64,000 nucleotides of DNA from Labilibacter sediminis (GTDB lineage: Bacteria > Bacteroidota > Bacteroidia > Bacteroidales > Marinilabiliaceae). The position numbers and the translations under genes were made by a program. Below are positions 38,589 to 46,749 of this stretch, one piece after another. The stretch covers positions 124,001 through 188,000 of the forward strand of contig NZ_VCHY01000001.1 of assembly GCF_005877885.1 (NCBI RefSeq), written 5' to 3'. Position 1 is the stretch's first letter; each line of letters starts with the position of its first letter. Under the pieces are notes generated by a model. That model was not told the origin of the DNA. It saw only the letters and a program-made list of their open reading frames with translations, and did no database searches.

Positions 38589-38943
38589 GATATATTCCGA
38601 TTTAACAGTTTTAACGAAAAGTAAAAATACGCTTACTGCTACTGAATTAAAATGCAGATATTATCTGATAATGGTTAATAATTAACATATAATGCCAATC
38701 ATGAGTTAAAAATATTAAAAACACAGAGGCGCAAAGACACAGAGACAATACATTACATTATTCTTGTAAATTACGCCACTTAGCATCTGAATAAATACAT
38801 TAATGACGTTTTAAAAAGGAGAGCACAGAGGTAAATTCTTACGGATTTCATATCTTAATTATTAAACTCTATCTGTAAAAAAACTCAGTGTCTCCGTGTC
38901 TTTGTGTTCATTATTCCAACCTAGATTCACATATGTATAGAAA
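38589..38943. repeat. Intergenic region with an inverted repeat pair
   Basis: AACACAGAGGCGCAAAGACAC continuing to AGAGAC (38720-38746) is matched in inverted form by GTGTCTCCGTGTCTTTGTGT (38888-38907), about 16 of 18 core bases paired. Sequences of this cacagag/aaagacac type are widespread environmental repeats. 160 bp of AT-rich DNA lie between the arms. No gene seen. Confidence 0.55.
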
Positions 38944-39265
38944 CAGAGCTGTCCAAAATAATTGGCGTTTCACCCAAACCCGACTTCATTTTTTGGCTTA
39001 ATCCCAAAAACAGAAGCAAAAAAAATCAAGGCTGCTTTAAAAAACAACTTTCTTATTTACACAAAGATCAAGTGCGGCCGGGCGATCTTCGAGCAAAGCT
39101 CTCAGCTTCCCAGTCTTACTAAATCTTTATGCAAAACAAAAGTAATTTTTAAAGAGGCCATTTACTTACGTAGTAAAAAATACCCCCTAGCTCAAACAAT
39201 CTATTATAAAAAGCACTTAATTAAGTACTTACCAAAAAACAACCTAAACATTTAGGACAAATGTG
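38944..39265. mobile_element. 322-bp MITE, copy 2
   Basis: The ends CAGAGCTGTCC... and ...GGACAAATGTG match copy 1 at 2945-3264, as does the interior (CAAGGCTGCTTTAAA, AAGATCAAGTGCGGCCGG, GATCTTCGAGCAAAGCTCTC). Flanked by the direct repeat GTATAGAAA (38935-38943 and 39266-39274). The differing sites show true transposition of the same element. Confidence 0.9.
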
Positions 39266-39281
39266 GTATAGAAAATACACT

Positions 39282-39308
39282 AAAAAAGGGAACCCACCTG
39301 GATTCCCT
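39282..39308 (-). terminator. Rho-independent terminator of the type IX cargo gene
   Basis: AGGGAACCCACCTGGATTCCCT with an A run (39282-39287) giving the minus-strand U tract. The hairpin has one bulge. It lies 31 bp past the stop at 39340; the MITE stops just short of it. Confidence 0.85.
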
Positions 39309-39339
39309 CTTCTGTATATAGTGCAGTGTTGTATAGCAT

Positions 39340-40269
39340 TTATTTAATCACCACTTTTCTGGTACATATTTCACCATTAGCTGCTTCTAGTTTCAATATA
39401 TACAAGCCCTTAGGCAGGTTACTTACGGCAATTGCTTCTGATGTACTGCTTTGATAAACCGCCTTACCGGTTAAATCCAACAAGACAACTTCAGTAATAT
39501 CTACATCAACAGCCGAGATATTAATGACATCTGTGGCCGGAGTAGGGAATGCATTTACCTTATCAGATAAGGTTGGAGAATCAATGGCAGTTGGGGTACT
39601 GTCATAAATAGCCAAATTATCAATAAGCATAGCACTCGCTTTTGCAAGACCATTAGGCAGTTCTAAACGGAAAATTGCTGTTTCCTCATTTCCTAATATT
39701 ACATCTGTCATATTATTCATAGGAACATTTTTACTATACCATATAGTCTTATCCGTTGCAGTTATAGTGTTATCAAGAGATACACTTACATCTCCGTCTC
39801 CCAGGTCACTAATAGCATCTAAGTGCAACACATTTAGCTTTAAATCAGCTAAATCAACACTTGCATCATCATTCCATGCGACCTTATAATCAAAAGCAAT
39901 CCCTCCAATGGTTACATCTGCACCACTATTGTTCGTTACTGCAAAATCTACCCGTCTTTTTCTATTATCATTCGCAGCAATCTTGACTGCCCTAAACTGG
40001 GTAGGTAGTGGATCAATAGCAATATTCTCGCCATATGTACCGTCATCACTGTTTCCTGAGGTTACTTGTACCCCTCCCCCGGTCGTTGCAAATGCCGGTT
40101 CAACCTGATTTCCGAGTAAACCAGTAAAACCAGTTTTCGTATTATCGGGCAATTCTGAGGCTACGGAGGTACTTGTTGTTTCAAACGAATGCCATCCCAC
40201 TAAAACATTTTGCGCGTTTACACTACTAATCATAACGGCTAATCCTAATACGAGTATAAATTTTTTCAT
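39340..40269 (-). CDS. Secreted protein with type IX secretion sorting tail
   Basis: 309 residues: signal peptide to about 19 (VNA-Q), a beta-sandwich region (about 25-225) ending MLIDNLAIYD, as in carbohydrate-binding jelly-rolls, and a C-terminal sorting domain of about 75 residues (NAFPTPATDVINIS, VVLLDLTGKAVYQ, LPKGLYILKLEA, CTRKVVIK). The usual YPNP has become AFPTP. The binding target is unknown, but the context suggests a surface or extracellular glycan-binding accessory protein. Its tail resembles that of 43955-44737, so the two may be duplicates separated by the intron. Confidence 0.85.
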   Translation of the reverse strand: MKKFILVLGLAVMISSVNAQNVLVGWHSFETTSTSVASELPDNTKTGFTGLLGNQVEPAFATTGGGVQVTSGNSDDGTYGENIAIDPLPTQFRAVKIAANDNRKRRVDFAVTNNSGADVTIGGIAFDYKVAWNDDASVDLADLKLNVLHLDAISDLGDGDVSVSLDNTITATDKTIWYSKNVPMNNMTDVILGNEETAIFRLELPNGLAKASAMLIDNLAIYDSTPTAIDSPTLSDKVNAFPTPATDVINISAVDVDITEVVLLDLTGKAVYQSSTSEAIAVSNLPKGLYILKLEAANGEICTRKVVIK

Positions 40270-40454
40270 GAAATAAATATTTAAGTTATATAAATTCGAT
40301 GAAACGAAAATAATTTATACCTAGCTTCAATACAGACACATATCAGAACTATAATGTCTTAAATCGAGCAATGTATGATTTGTGTTATTCAATGTCATTT
40401 TTAAGACAAAGCCTATGCACTTAACTGTGAATCGGGTAGATGGCCATTGAGGAA

Positions 40455-40513
40455 ATAAATCTCACTGGTGCACCTCCCACAGCACCGTACATACGGATCC
40501 GTATACGGCGGTT
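40455..40513 (-). ncRNA. Group II intron domains V and VI
   Basis: The catalytic hairpin CCGTATACGG-AT-CCGTATGTACGG with the GTGGGAGG segment after it, followed by a stem ending near 40440. Recognised by similarity to the end of bacterial group II introns; RNA structure not computed. Confidence 0.7.
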
Positions 40514-40514
40514 C

Positions 40515-41929
40515 CTACGTTACACCTTTACGCGCCTGTTTATAATAATCGGAAAAGAAAATGAATCCTTCCTCCTCCAAGCGTATATCGGTTATACTGG
40601 TTGACAATATCGGGCTTAAGGAGGTTCGCCAGAAACTTTTACGTGTGTTGGCAAATTCCCAGGCCTTATATTTGTTAACACCTAACTGCTTCAGCTTGGC
40701 AAATCGAGTTCGGACTCGTTTCCATTGTTTCCAGATAATCATACGCAAGCGCCTGCGATACCATGAGTCTATCCGTTTCAACAATCCTGTGATATCGGCA
40801 AACTTATAATAGTTCACCCAGCCTTTTATGAAGGATTTGGTTTTGTCTGTTCGTTTTTCATTCCCCCATCCGTTGCTCCTGCTTGTCAGAACACGAACCT
40901 TGTCTTTCAACTTAAGTGCGCTGTCAGGGTGAATCCTGAACCTGATTTCCTTAGCCTTATAAAAGGAATACCCCAGAAATTTGATCTGATTCAGATAGAC
41001 CACTTTGGTTTTATCTTTGTTTACGCGCAAATAGAGTTTGCGTTCGATGAAATCCGGAACACTATTCTTTATCCGTTCTCCTGCCCGTCGACTTTTACAG
41101 AAGATAACAAAATCATTAGCGTACCGAACGAAACGATGCCCCCTTTCTTCCAATTCCTTATCCAATTCATTGAGCATAACATTGCTCAGCAAAGGACTCA
41201 GAGGACCTCCTTGGGGAACGCCTTGTTCCGTGCAGATAAAACTGTGATCCACAACAACACCTGCGTTCAGATATCTATGAATCAACGAGATGACTCTGCC
41301 GTCTTTGATTGTCTTAGATAGAATTTCGGTCAGTTTACTGTGGCTAACCGTGTCGAAGAATTTCTCCATATCCATGTCGACGGCATAATGATAACCGTCG
41401 GACAGAATTTGTTTACTTTGATGCAGCGCATCATGAGTCCTCTTTTAGGACGGAAACCGAAGCTACTGTTTGAAAATTGTTGTTCGTAAACAGGTGATAA
41501 AACCTGTAGGATCGCTTGTTGTATTCCCCTGTCAACCACCGTGGGAATCCCCAGCGGTCGAGTCTTTTTCCCTTCTTTGGTTATTTCAACCCGCCTGACG
41601 GGATTGGACATAAACGTGCCTGTGCGAATGGATTTTATGATGTTCGATCCATGTTTCAGCAGGTATTCTCTCAGAGAATCGATTTTTAACCCGTCAATTC
41701 CATGACTGCCCTTGTTTCGACAAACCTACAAATAGGCTTTGTTAATATTGTAAGGACAAATGATCTTCTCCAGTAATCCGTCTGCAACAGGGGGTGTTAC
41801 TGCATTATTTTCAGTTATCCAAACGGAGGTAAACCCTTTCGCATATTTTCCACGTTCCGCGTGTATCTTCTGCGAGGAGGCTCTTCTATGAGTTTTCTGT
41901 TTTCGTCCCTTCATTCGGTAAGCATTCAT
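40515..41929 (-). pseudogene. ltrA: Group II intron reverse transcriptase/maturase, broken
   Basis: Three fragments make one protein. The first (41929-41726) ends NKAYL at a TAG. The same frame continues past it as VCRNKGSHGIDGLKIDSL, so a CAG-to-TAG nonsense change is likely. The second fragment ends near 41435: GFRPKRG is followed after a one-base loss by HDALHQSKQILSDGYHYAVD. The third (to 40515) holds QGVPQGGPLSPLL, the active-site motif as YAND instead of YADD, and a C-terminal maturase domain (SFIKGWVNYYKFAD). No HNH endonuclease domain is seen. It cannot make a full protein. Confidence 0.9.
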
Positions 41930-42018
41930 TTAACGCCGTCAACTAAGGTTCTGCCCTTCCTCGAAAAAAAAATCGAAACTGAGTGCTATGGCGTCTTTCA
42001 TCTAACTAAGCGAGTAAA

Positions 42019-43323
42019 TCATAAATAACCATCTAATTCTAGATTAAGCTTTTGGATTGTTTTAGAAAGATGGTTCACCCTACTTCGTAAATAATTTTCA
42101 CGGTTACCATCAATTATATATGGATCAAAAGCTATTTTTTCGGTAACCATTTTGTAAAATATTGTAGCTATTTTTTTAGCTGTTGCGACTATAGCCTGTC
42201 CTGATCCAGATTTTGATTTTTTTGATCTTAAATAATCTCCAAATGGATTTTTAGCATTCCATAGACCATTAGCAGCTTCTCTAAATGCCTGACCTGCTTG
42301 ATTTTTTCTTTTGCGAACCTTTGAGGATAATACTTTCCCTCCAGATATCTTATTGTCGGGAACCAGATTCAACCATGACAAAAACTGTTTGACCGTCGTA
42401 AACTTTTCTTTTACATTCGGCCCTATTTCTGAAAACACTGTCAGTGCAGTAGTTTGTTTGTAACCATATATTTCGGTGACATCCACTCCGTAAGCATTGT
42501 AAAGAAGTTGAGATACGTTAAATATGGGTTGTTTATTTTTTGACGGACGGTATGGAACTTTTACTTCTTCTACCTCAGGTGATGCTAATAACTTAACCAC
42601 TCTTTCACTTGCTTCATCAACCTTTCTTAGGTGTTGTTCCAACTCGCGATACCTGTCTCGCGCCATCTGTAAACAAAACAACTGCTCTTCTCTCCAATTG
42701 CCCTCTAATGACTTAATTAGGGTTTCTTCGGTGCATTTAATTCTATGATGCCGAAGTTGAGATAAAACTAAAGGGTTTCTTTCTCCTGCAAGTATAGCAT
42801 TTACAATTTTAGAACCAGTTTCGCCATTGATATCGTTAATTACATCGTGTAATTTAATGTTCATACAAACCATTGCCTTCTGCATATGTTGCGTTTCTTT
42901 TGCCATATCACGTATGATTTGCTTTCTCAAACGGACATATGTACGAAGTTCTCTTGTAAGATTATCGGGTTGAAAACAAGCTGTGAGATACCCATTAGCA
43001 TGAAGCTCCTGAAGCCATTGGGCATCTAAAACATCGGTCTTCCTTCCCGGCACATTTTTTACATGATAGGCATTGACTAAATATACCTCTATCCCATAAT
43101 CCAATAATATTGTATACAAATGATACCAATAAGAACCTGTAGATTCCATAGCAACTGTTTCTATACTTAGGGAAACAAGCCAATTTGCTAACTCATGTAA
43201 ATCTCTAGTAAATCCTTTAAAGCTCCTTACTGGAGTGGTACTCTTTTCTGGAGAAACTGCAACATAATGAAGGTTTGAAGCAATATCAATACCTGCCGCA
43301 TTTTTGTTTATTACCTTTGCCAT
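42019..43323 (-). CDS. IS110-family DEDD transposase/recombinase
   Basis: 434 residues, apparently intact. The RuvC-like N-terminal domain has D13 (AGIDIA), E60 (MESTGSYW), D97 and D100 (GRKTDVLDAQW). A coiled-coil middle (about 175-250) leads to the Tnp2-type domain with TVFSEIG, FLSWLNLVPDNKISGGKVLSSK and AFREAANGLW, the latter region carrying the family serine. These enzymes are guided by a structured RNA from the element's own flank and do not use inverted ends. It lies inside the group II intron, 90 bp upstream of the RT fragment. Confidence 0.93.
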   Translation of the reverse strand: MAKVINKNAAGIDIASNLHYVAVSPEKSTTPVRSFKGFTRDLHELANWLVSLSIETVAMESTGSYWYHLYTILLDYGIEVYLVNAYHVKNVPGRKTDVLDAQWLQELHANGYLTACFQPDNLTRELRTYVRLRKQIIRDMAKETQHMQKAMVCMNIKLHDVINDINGETGSKIVNAILAGERNPLVLSQLRHHRIKCTEETLIKSLEGNWREEQLFCLQMARDRYRELEQHLRKVDEASERVVKLLASPEVEEVKVPYRPSKNKQPIFNVSQLLYNAYGVDVTEIYGYKQTTALTVFSEIGPNVKEKFTTVKQFLSWLNLVPDNKISGGKVLSSKVRKRKNQAGQAFREAANGLWNAKNPFGDYLRSKKSKSGSGQAIVATAKKIATIFYKMVTEKIAFDPYIIDGNRENYLRSRVNHLSKTIQKLNLELDGYL

Positions 43324-43490
43324 AACTTAATTGTTTTGCAGGTAATGTTCAATATGCTTAAGGGTAAATATTCTTTCATAAGAGATCAAAGTCATCAATT
43401 GGATATTTAAAAGCATATATGCCTATACTGCTGATAGGGTTCTAAACACCAATGCCATACAAGGTCTGAACATTACCTTTTTTTTTTAAG
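43324..43490 (-). ncRNA. Candidate bridge (seek) RNA of the IS110 element
   Basis: This 5' non-coding end lies just upstream of the recombinase, where IS110-group elements encode their guide RNA. GGTAATGTTCA (43477-43467, minus strand) can pair with TGAACATTACC (43351-43341), enclosing about 115 nt with smaller stems such as GCATATATGC. The outer stem is perfect over 11 bp. The element end appears to lie in the poly-A/T region near 43478-43490. Guide loops were not resolved by eye. Confidence 0.55.
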
Positions 43491-43897
43491 GTACCTCTTT
43501 ACTTACAAACTACTCCACGTTAGATTATTGAATATGCCGCAAATGCGGCTGGAGTACTGCTGACTGCTCATGACAAACCTTTTCCGACCGTATATCATAC
43601 CTGTTGTTTCAATGCGCCCATGAGATCTCCCGTGGTAAGGTAAATAACTTTCATTCCATGTACCCACATCATTTACACTCCATTGCCCGTGTAGTATTAG
43701 GACTTTGTTTTGTTTAGCAAACTCATCCACAACAGATATGCCTGATGATGTTCGTGCTCCTCGGGTCGGAACTTTGCCGCCGGCTTCCTTCAGGTTATAC
43801 CTCACGATAAGCACCCTTGCCTTGAGCTAGTGGTTGGCTACTACAAACCCCCACAGCGGACTTTCACCGCCTAGCTATTTTCCATGCACGGCACACT

Positions 43898-43929
43898 AAA
43901 AAAGGAGAACCCTTGGGTTCTCCTTTTTT
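43898..43929 (-). terminator. Rho-independent terminator used as intron insertion site
   Basis: AAAAAAGGAGAACCC pairs perfectly with GGGTTCTCCTTTTTT around a 2-nt loop. It lies 25 bp past the stop at 43955. The group II intron begins one base beyond it. Confidence 0.95.
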
Positions 43930-43954
43930 ATCTCATTCGATATGTGGGAAATAA

Positions 43955-44737
43955 TTACTTTATCATCACCTTCTGCGAAGAAACTGTACCATCTATTGTT
44001 TTTACCTGTAAAACATACACTCCTTGAGGTAAATCACTTACATTAATAGGCTCAGTCGTTACACTTTGATACACTTGTTTACCTGTAACACTAATAAGCA
44101 CAACACCCTCTATTTCAGCATCAGAATAAATATTGATTACATCTGAGGTTGGATTTGGGTAAATTGAAATAACATCCTGTAAAGTATTGCTATCAATGTC
44201 GGTAGGTGTACAAGTAGTACATGTTAAAGATACATTATCGAAGCTTGCACCCTGATTACCCCAAACTTTTGTAAGCCTGAATCCATAATTTTGGGTAGTC
44301 GCTGCAGTATACGACACCGTTAGTTCTTGCCACTCTCCTCCTGTTCCTTTGATTGGTCCAGCAACAACAGCCGTTCCAGCAACTACATCAATTACTTCCA
44401 GTTTCAAAGAACCTATCTGTCCTGCCGCATCGGGCTTAATCCAAATTTTATACTCGTAAGTTTCACCTGCCGTTAATTCGTATACCCTTTGAGCAACAGC
44501 AAAATCCAATGTTCCTCTCTGCATTTTAACATACCAGTTGGAGTTTTCAGCTCCAACACCAGCTTCATTAGTGGCAGTAAATGTATATTCATTACCCCAG
44601 GTTTGCCAATAATCAAATCCGGTAATATCCTGACCATCTGTATACCCATTTTCAAAATCTTCTGAGTAAATAGTTACCTGAGCAAACATACCTGAGCAAA
44701 TAGCCATTAATGTAAATAATAGTAAGATTTTTTTCAT
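43955..44737 (-). CDS. Secreted carbohydrate-binding-like protein with type IX sorting tail
   Basis: Start set at 44737 (MKKILLLFTLMAICSGMFA-Q), 260 residues; the upstream 20 codons are an artefact of the open frame. Residues about 20-175 resemble a CenC-type (CBM_4_9) jelly-roll: YSEDFENGYTDG, YEYKIWIKPDAAGQ, EWQELTVSYTA, GASFDNVSLTC. The tail is a type IX sorting domain (ISIYPNPTSDVINIYS, VVLISVTGKQVYQS, LPQGVYVLQVK, SSQKVMIK). Probably displayed on or released from the cell to bind the substrate. The terminator is followed by the intron. Confidence 0.87.
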   Translation of the reverse strand: MKKILLLFTLMAICSGMFAQVTIYSEDFENGYTDGQDITGFDYWQTWGNEYTFTATNEAGVGAENSNWYVKMQRGTLDFAVAQRVYELTAGETYEYKIWIKPDAAGQIGSLKLEVIDVVAGTAVVAGPIKGTGGEWQELTVSYTAATTQNYGFRLTKVWGNQGASFDNVSLTCTTCTPTDIDSNTLQDVISIYPNPTSDVINIYSDAEIEGVVLISVTGKQVYQSVTTEPINVSDLPQGVYVLQVKTIDGTVSSQKVMIK

Positions 44738-45117
44738 CATAATTAATTTAAAGATTACACTGATTATTAATATCAATTCAAAAATAACGAATACCATAAG
44801 GCATATCTTATCACCAATTACCTAACAATCACCAGATATTAACACATTTTCGACAAACACCCCTTAAGTCATTCATAATCTATGTGCATAAAATGAACAA
44901 CCGCGATTTTAACTATTTTATTTAGACATTTTTTACTTCTTTTTTCCATTACTCACGATGGAGCTTTACACTAAAACCAAGAGCTTTGATAATACACCAA
45001 TTAAACATCAAAATGCGCCATATAATTATATTCTTATCAGCTTGCTTATCATCATCGACTTATTCCCTAGCTAATGCAATAAGTCTCTTCTTCAAGCAAA
45101 CTAATAATATTTAAAAT
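44738..45117. other. Promoter region of the type IX cargo gene and flank of an insertion element
   Basis: A TATTTTTG box at 44779-44786 is the only regulatory candidate. 45109-45117 is the left target duplication (ATTTAAAAT) of the IS4-type element. No gene seen. Confidence 0.5.
44779..44786 (-). promoter_or_regulatory. Candidate -7 promoter box
   Basis: TATTTTTG on the minus strand matches TAnnTTTG, about 42 bp upstream of the 44737 start. No clear -33 element. Confidence 0.35.
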
Positions 45118-46542
45118 CACTATTAACCGACTAAAGTCGGAATTCATGAAATTATCTTCTGTAACGCCTATAAATTGGGCGTTCTTTTTTCAATTTCAAA
45201 TCAGACCCCATTCCAATTTAACTTTAATTGGCCCGGAGAACCACCAACCTGCTTTTTAAAACTCCTGTTTGTGTTACGTAAAAGCTCTGTTAACTCAAGC
45301 ATACTTATCAGATGTATTCTCACAAGTGAGGCGACCACAGAAAATGCCTTCTTCGTTTTTGCCTTCTTTTGAATGACGGTCATTAAAAGCTGTGCAATTA
45401 GTGTACACCAAACTTGCGTCCGTATAGTATTCTCATTTTCACCATAGAAATAGTGGAGCTGGAAGTTTTGCTTCATCTTTTTGAAAAGAAGTTCAATACC
45501 CCAGCGTTTCTTGTATAGAAATGCCACTTCCTCAGCTGTGATTTCAAAATTGTTGGTTAAGAACTCAAAGTAGCGGTTCTGCTCATCTTGATAAGCTACT
45601 TTTCTTAGCCTTAATAACTTCTTAATCTTATACTGTTTACCGCCATTTTCATTCTCCGGATAGTACTCCAACTCTATAGTTTGATCCTTTAGAACTTTAG
45701 CAACTCCTTTCTTCCGATAACCTGTTCTATGTGTTTCGATCACTGTGAAAACAGCATTCTTCTTTAAGCGAGTGACAAAATAAACCTGCTGGTTAGTCCA
45801 CAATGCAAACTGTTGATAATAATTGTATGCCTTATCGAAAACTATCATGCTGTGGGATATAAGTTCCAAACTCTTGAGAAAGTTTTTGTCATGCACCTTA
45901 GCTGCCGTAACCTTTACAAATCTACCGACTGATTGTACGGCATCAATAAGCATATGTACCTTAAGTCCACCTTTCTTTTTGCCATCTCCTTTAGGGTTGC
46001 GTCCTACACCTTTAAGTACATCACTGAATAAACGAATTGTAGTAGAATCAATCAAAAGCACCTCTTTGAAAGTCAATCCATAAGTTCGGCTGTCCGACAA
46101 AAATGACTGGTATTTATTAACCAATTCGAAATATAACGATTCGAAAAATCGATGGTCACGATTTCGTAATCCATCTCCTGCTGTACTCTTTGCAGGGTGC
46201 CTTATCAAGTCCTAAGTGATTTAATTTTCCTCCTAAAGCACGCAGTCCTTCACAGGTTTCCGTCATTGAATCACAACGACTAAAAATTCCAAACAGCATG
46301 GTAATAATATGTGTTCTGGTTTTAAAAGCCTTGTAATAGCGGTCACTATCATGCTGTTTAATTAATGATGGTATGTCTGCAACTTTAAGCAAATCTATTA
46401 TCTGTTTGAATATCGGCTGACCGACAAAATTTATTTCTTTATTTTTACTCATGTTGTAAAAAGTTTCGCAAAATCAATTTACAACTTTGAGGGGAAACCA
46501 TTAGGAAGTACCCTCTTTTAATAATTTAGTCGGTCACTAGTG
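45118..46542 (-). mobile_element. IS4-type insertion sequence with frameshifted transposase (1425 bp)
   Basis: The ends CACTATTAACCGACTAAA and CACTAGTGACCGACTAAA (inverted, 16 of 18) are flanked by the 9-bp direct repeat ATTTAAAAT (45109-45117, 46543-46551). A hairpin AACGCC/GGGCGTT followed by CTTTTTT at about 45161-45187 is a terminator-like structure near the left end. Its ends do not match the MITEs or the element at 26208. Confidence 0.9.
45201..46452 (-). pseudogene. IS4-type transposase, frameshifted
   Basis: The N-terminal part (46452 to about 46198: FVGQPIFKQIIDLLK, TRTHIITMLFGIFS) runs out of frame at GCACCCTGCAAAG. Removing one C gives KAPAKSTAGDGLRNRD and rejoins the long frame to 45201. 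That part has DDE residues in LLIDSTTIRL, MIVFDKAYNYY and YKKRWGIELLFKKMK, with the Y..R...E......K signature. A one-base gain in a C run suggests recent inactivation. IS4-type elements are not known for programmed shifting, so I call it broken. Confidence 0.85.
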
Positions 46543-46677
46543 ATTTAAAATACTAAAGTCTCACCTTGAAATTCAATTGGTATTATTGTTTTATGTTTTT
46601 TTTAAAAAACTCGGACTTTAATCTAACTTTTTAATGACAGAATACAGCATAGGGTCAATAGCCATAACTATAAGGAC

Positions 46678-46723
46678 AAAAAAAATGCTTATAGTCGTGT
46701 GATATTACACACTACCATAAGCA
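46678..46723 (-). terminator. Rho-independent terminator of the EF-hand sulfatase gene
   Basis: TGCTTAT (46686-46692) pairs with ATAAGCA (46717-46723), continued inside by GTGTG/CACAC, with the A run at 46678-46685 forming the U tract. It lies 27 bp beyond the stop at 46750 and still separates this gene from the insertion element. Confidence 0.88.
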
Positions 46724-46749
46724 AGTATCTTTGTGACCATTAAGGCTCC

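Larger units (their letters stand above)
40431..43896 (-). mobile_element. Group II intron carrying a decayed reverse transcriptase and an inserted IS110 element
   Basis: The 5' end GTGTGCCGTGCATGG (from 43896) fits the GUGYG consensus. The domain I landmarks GGCGGTGAAAGTCCGC, CAACCACTAGC and GGAAGCCGGCGGCAAA follow. Near the 3' end, GGAACCGCCGTATACGG (about 40497-40513) and GTATGTACGGTG form domain V, then domain VI and the end CTACCCGAT at about 40431. The intron starts directly after the U tract of a rho-independent terminator. The IS110 element splits the RNA part from the ORF. The exact 3' junction is uncertain by a few bases. Confidence 0.85.

Noticed and set aside
38719-38910. CRISPR-like repeats
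   Set aside because: Only two arms in inverted orientation with no regular spacers; not an array.
40515-41375. Reverse transcriptase as a functional gene
   Set aside because: It is only the third fragment of a protein whose start lies at 41929, broken by a stop and a frameshift.
43503-43814. 103-codon minus-strand frame
   Set aside because: It lies wholly in the structured 5' RNA of the group II intron, where such frames are incidental.
46156-46452. Separate small N-terminal protein
   Set aside because: It continues the transposase at 45201-46208 once one C is removed.
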